Source: Ophiothrix spiculata
Taxonomy: Eukaryota; Echinodermata; Ophiuroidea; Amphilepidida; Ophiotrichidae
Strand: one strand, 5' to 3'
NCBI GenBank assembly: GCA_000969725.1
Contig: JXSR01S003708.1
DNA length: 21,189 nucleotides
Part shown: one piece after another, positions 18,747-21,189 of the stretch
Layout: each line of letters begins with the position of its first letter
Position numbering within the stretch: the first letter of the stretch is position 1
The notes under the pieces: generated by a model
Database searches by the model: none
Seen by the model: the letters and a program-made list of their open reading frames with translations, nothing else
What the model was told of the DNA's origin: nothing
Made by a program: the position numbers and the translations under genes

Positions 18747-18980
18747 GTTAAATCTCATAATATTTGTTGTCAATAATTGTTCAATTGTCTTGGGAAGTTT
18801 TGTTTTTGAAAGACAATGAAATAACTCAGATAATAGTTCCAAACTTGTTGCAGAAGGTATGAAACATCTTGAATGAAACTTAATTGAACTACGAAAAAAG
18901 AGTTTTTATGTTACATCCCCAATTCATGACTTAGGATATTCATGACTTAGGATCAGCGATTAACGTGTTTATATGGCTGA

Positions 18981-19206
18981 ATAAGCGTACTTTGACTGAA
19001 AAATGCAAGATGTACGATTAGAACGCAGTCTTGTGTTAGTGTCTTGTATTGCGCATTCACGCAATACGCCATCAGTCCGGTAATGGATGCATGTTAATAA
19101 ATTAAACTCCCATTTAAAGAACAGATAGTCCAGTTGCATATTTGCACTTTTTCATCTGATACATAGTCTGGAGTGAGTTTTCTTTATTTTCGTCATATGA
19201 CGAAAG
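18981..19206. other. 226-base insertion of unknown type
   Basis: Copy A reads 'atatggctga' directly joined to 'gttagaattg'; copy D has 226 extra bases at that point. The insert holds an 8-bp stem hairpin, GTATTGCG...CGCAATAC at 19046-19067, and an 18-bp perfect palindrome TTTCGTCATATGACGAAA at 19188-19205 close to its right end. No terminal inverted repeat, A-tail or target duplication was recognised. Loss from copy A is the alternative. Confidence 0.6.
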
Positions 19207-19409
19207 GTTAGAATTGTATTTAACCGTCTGCATTTGGACAGCGGTCGTTACAAAAACAATTATCCAATGTCTTTCTATACTTTATACAACTCGCACAGAA
19301 ATACATTCAATCTGTTTAATTGACGTTAGAGTGTGTTGGAGTGCTTTGTTTATGTAACCTTTAAATGACTAACGGATTCAAAGCAATTGAATTACAGTAT
19401 TCCTAAATG

Positions 19410-19659
19410 TGATGGTTCATCCCGAAAGGGGGGAATTTGCAGATGATATCAATTTTGATTTTATAATTTCATCTGTTGCAGCATTTTCTAAGCTTTAAAA
19501 TTACACCTTCCTTGTTGAAATTGATCAAGGCGATAAAATTTTATAACAGAAAATATGCTGGAAATTCTTATTATTTTCTTTATTTTTTGATGCCTATTTT
19601 CTTCAGTTTCACGAAAAGTGTTCTGTCGCAAAGTCCCCATTTTCGGGGGGTGTCATCGC
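19410..19659. mobile_element. 250-bp insertion with TIRs and 5-bp target duplication
   Basis: Absent from the equivalent place in copy A. Flanked by AAATG at 19405-19409 and 19660-19664. Imperfect inverted termini of about 30 bases: the left reads 'gatggttcatcccgaaaggg' and on to 'tttgc', and the right in reverse complement reads 'gatgacaccccccgaaaatg' and on to 'tttgc' (about 22 of 30 matching by eye). The interior is AT-rich and non-coding; the frames at 19476-19685 and 19609-19818 cross the boundary and are chance. Superfamily not assigned. Confidence 0.65.
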
Positions 19660-19897
19660 AAATGATATTAAATGACATAGCGTAGACAAGTCGAGTAGTA
19701 TAGTTACTCTGTTAACCCATAAACCATTACAGTCTATGGTTTTCCAAACTTGCCAATTGGGAGTTCTGCTGATATTGACAATTGACATGATTATTGAGCA
19801 TAAAAACGAAACATACACGGTTGCTCATATAGTTGTAATAAAAATATTTTTACCACTTTTTTATGTAAATGTCAATTTATGATGAACATATCTGGAA

Positions 19898-20549
19898 ACT
19901 TATGCTGCTTTTGGTCAGATTTGATAGGTAATCGTGTTGGGTGTGAAATGGAACTCCGAATGTGATCAATTTTCTCATTTACTGGTAAGGGGGCAACAAC
20001 GAAAATGGGTCAAAAACGTGATTTTTAGGTCAAATTTGATTTGACCCCGTCTTTGACCCCATCACTTCTTTACTCAAGTTGAGTGGTCATATTGAATGTT
20101 TATCTGTAGTAGAGTGAGAATCAGGTGATTGAATGTCTTGGTCACGCCGGCAGTATATGACATCTTAAAAGGTTTTGAAGATGTCATATACCGCTAGGGA
20201 CCATTCGACGTTCACAACAACCCTATTTTTGTAAATTGAGGGGCGTTGCAAGAGGATCATTTTGTTCTTTGCTTCCAAGCATTCTCTTGGCGCAACCCAG
20301 CGTGCCCAAGACATTCAATCACCTGATTCTCACTCTACTACAGATAAACATTCAATATGAACACTCAACTTAAACAGAGAAGTGATGGGGTCAAAGGCGG
20401 GGTCAAATCAAATTTGACCTAAAAATCACGTTTTTGGTCCATTTTTGTTGTTGCCCCCTTACCAGTACATGAAGAAATTGATCACATTCGGAGTTCCATT
20501 TCACACCCGACAAGATTACCTATCAAATCTGACCAAAAGCAACATAAGT
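19898..20549. mobile_element. Large foldback element with 250-bp arms
   Basis: The left arm, 19898-20147, and right arm, 20300-20549, are inverted complements along nearly their whole length; shared landmarks include 'ttttggtcagatttgatagg', 'ggtgtgaaatggaactccga', 'ggtcaaatttgatttgaccc' and 'gagtgagaatcaggtgattg'. Each arm contains a smaller palindrome, GGTCAAAT-TTG-ATTTGACC. The 152-base centre holds a further hairpin. There is no transposase. The open frame at 20445-20651 crosses the right edge and is chance. The element lies in the region where blocks T and U of copy D diverge from copy A. Confidence 0.88.
20153..20193. repeat. Nested hairpin in the foldback loop
   Basis: 'gtatatgacatctt' pairs perfectly with 'aagatgtcatatac' over 14 bp, with a loop of about 11 bases. 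It sits just inside the left arm. The rest of the centre also folds on itself more weakly (for example 'gttgcaagag' with 'ctcttggcgcaac'). Confidence 0.85.
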
Positions 20550-20590
20550 TGGATTTTGTCGAGTTATACTGATATTAATGGAGAAAAGAC

Positions 20591-20915
20591 TGTCGGTGGA
20601 GTTATTGGAGATATTGGAAAATCGATTAGGATCGAGTTATTGATACTTTGAGAGAATTATTTTGGAGTACAACGAATGGAGAACTAAACATTTTACTATT
20701 TAATGTCCGAGTGGATTATGTGCATTGGATCCAGCTTCTAAGCCAAGTAGAGCTTCTTTGTGATTGCTGGACTATAAATCGTCGTTGGAGTTCGTCAGGA
20801 ACGTTTTGTAAATAATTTGTTATATTTTGAATAAAGAACAGTGTATTAGTTTGTGTAATTTAAGAACCCGAGAGGTGATTTTGGCCTCGGTCATTTTAAA
20901 TCGTTGACCGTAACA
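20591..20915 (+). mobile_element. Possible solo LTR
   Basis: A 325-base segment runs from TGTCGGTGGA to GACCGTAACA, with TG...CA ends and short imperfect inverted termini. A TATAAA lies near 20772 and AATAAA at 20830-20835, followed by 'gtgtattagtttgtg', the order expected of U3-R-U5 in an LTR. Flanking bases (AAGAC left, AAAGC right) do not form a clean target duplication, and no internal gag-pol is present. It could instead be the tail of another element. The assignment is tentative. Confidence 0.35.
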
Positions 20916-21189
20916 AAAGCAAGCAAACAAGCAAGCAAGCAAACAAACAAACGACAAAAACAACTACACACTCGCCATTTTTCTATTTATATTTAAACGT
21001 TTTTGTTTATCTTTAACAATGTATTAGTACAATGCCACTTTAACAATAATCAAAGATAAGACAATCTTTAAACATTGTTTAAGTAACGTCCGATTTTTTA
21101 AATATTCTCATTCAATTGCCTATTATTAGCAAATGTCATAGTTTGGGCTATACAAAAACATAATTGTATACGAAGCAGTTCAAGTTACA
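20916..21189. repeat. Block U, copy D, with (AAGC)n microsatellite
   Basis: An AAGC/AAAC run at 20916-20952 followed by sequence matching 1795-2040 ('actcgcca', 'aacaatgtattagtacaatg', 'gcaaatgtcatagtttgggc'). It continues past the end of the window. Confidence 0.8.

Larger units (their letters stand above)
18490..19735. repeat. Block T, copy D, with three insertions
   Basis: It matches 731-1500. Relative to that copy it carries a short inverted duplication near 18732-18750, a 226-base insertion at 18981-19206 and a 250-base element at 19410-19659. The minus frame at 18618-18842 (with GEVVETTVEETPLTTC) is interrupted by a stop in copy A. The first two insertions remain without a family name. 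Confidence 0.82.

Noticed and set aside
18618-18842. Minus-strand frame with GEVVETTVEETPLTTC, near-identical in two block T copies
   Set aside because: Copy A has a stop just after the start, and the level of conservation is no higher than in the surrounding non-coding repeat.

Overview
This is a eukaryotic, AT-rich, gene-poor and repeat-saturated window, most likely from a marine invertebrate. The case for an animal genome rests on 5'-truncated non-LTR retrotransposons, MITEs, foldback elements and the absence of any long intact ORF. A lophotrochozoan such as a mollusc is a guess from general texture only; the species cannot be named. No RNA gene of a standard class, no CRISPR and no bacterial-type operon was seen. 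I find no intact protein-coding gene. The only coding sequence I can support is two decayed reverse-transcriptase pseudogenes plus one weak exon candidate.

The backbone is a long direct repeat present in at least four degenerate copies, which I divide into blocks P, Q, R, S, T and U. Copy A covers Q at 1-365, T at 731-1480 and U at 1741-2040. Copy B covers P at 3338-4018 and Q+R at 4019-5330. Copy C covers P at 5990-6328 and Q+R+S at 8463-10840. Copy D covers P at 13515-14189, Q+R+S at 15300-17480, T at about 18490-19735 and U at 20916-21189. An older, more diverged Q'R' copy lies at about 17480-18130, and its counterpart in copy C was hit by a retrotransposon at 10841. The array therefore has at least two age layers.

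Younger elements interrupt this backbone, and comparing the copies reveals their boundaries. They are: a minus-strand 5'-truncated non-LTR element (6329-8000) with a 5-bp-repeat tail; an adjoining 8001-8461 segment with tandem modules, two histone-type 3' stem-loops and an A-tail; a plus-strand 5'-truncated CR1/Jockey-type element (10841-12306) with a (TTTGA)n tail; a TA-flanked MITE of Tc1/mariner type (12343-13345); a TTAA-flanked piggyBac-type MITE (14190-15295) filled with a 16-bp motif array and carrying two CRE palindromes; a short hairpin element (18351-18489); a 250-bp insertion with 5-bp target duplication (19410-19659); a large foldback element with 250-bp arms (19898-20549); a small foldback (5449-5626); and a possible solo LTR (20591-20915).

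The genes do not form a pathway; the window is a record of duplication and nested transposition. The most unusual signals are the histone-type stem-loop modules at 8001-8290 and the 16-bp array inside the piggyBac-type MITE. All similarity statements are by-eye comparisons within the window; no database search was possible.
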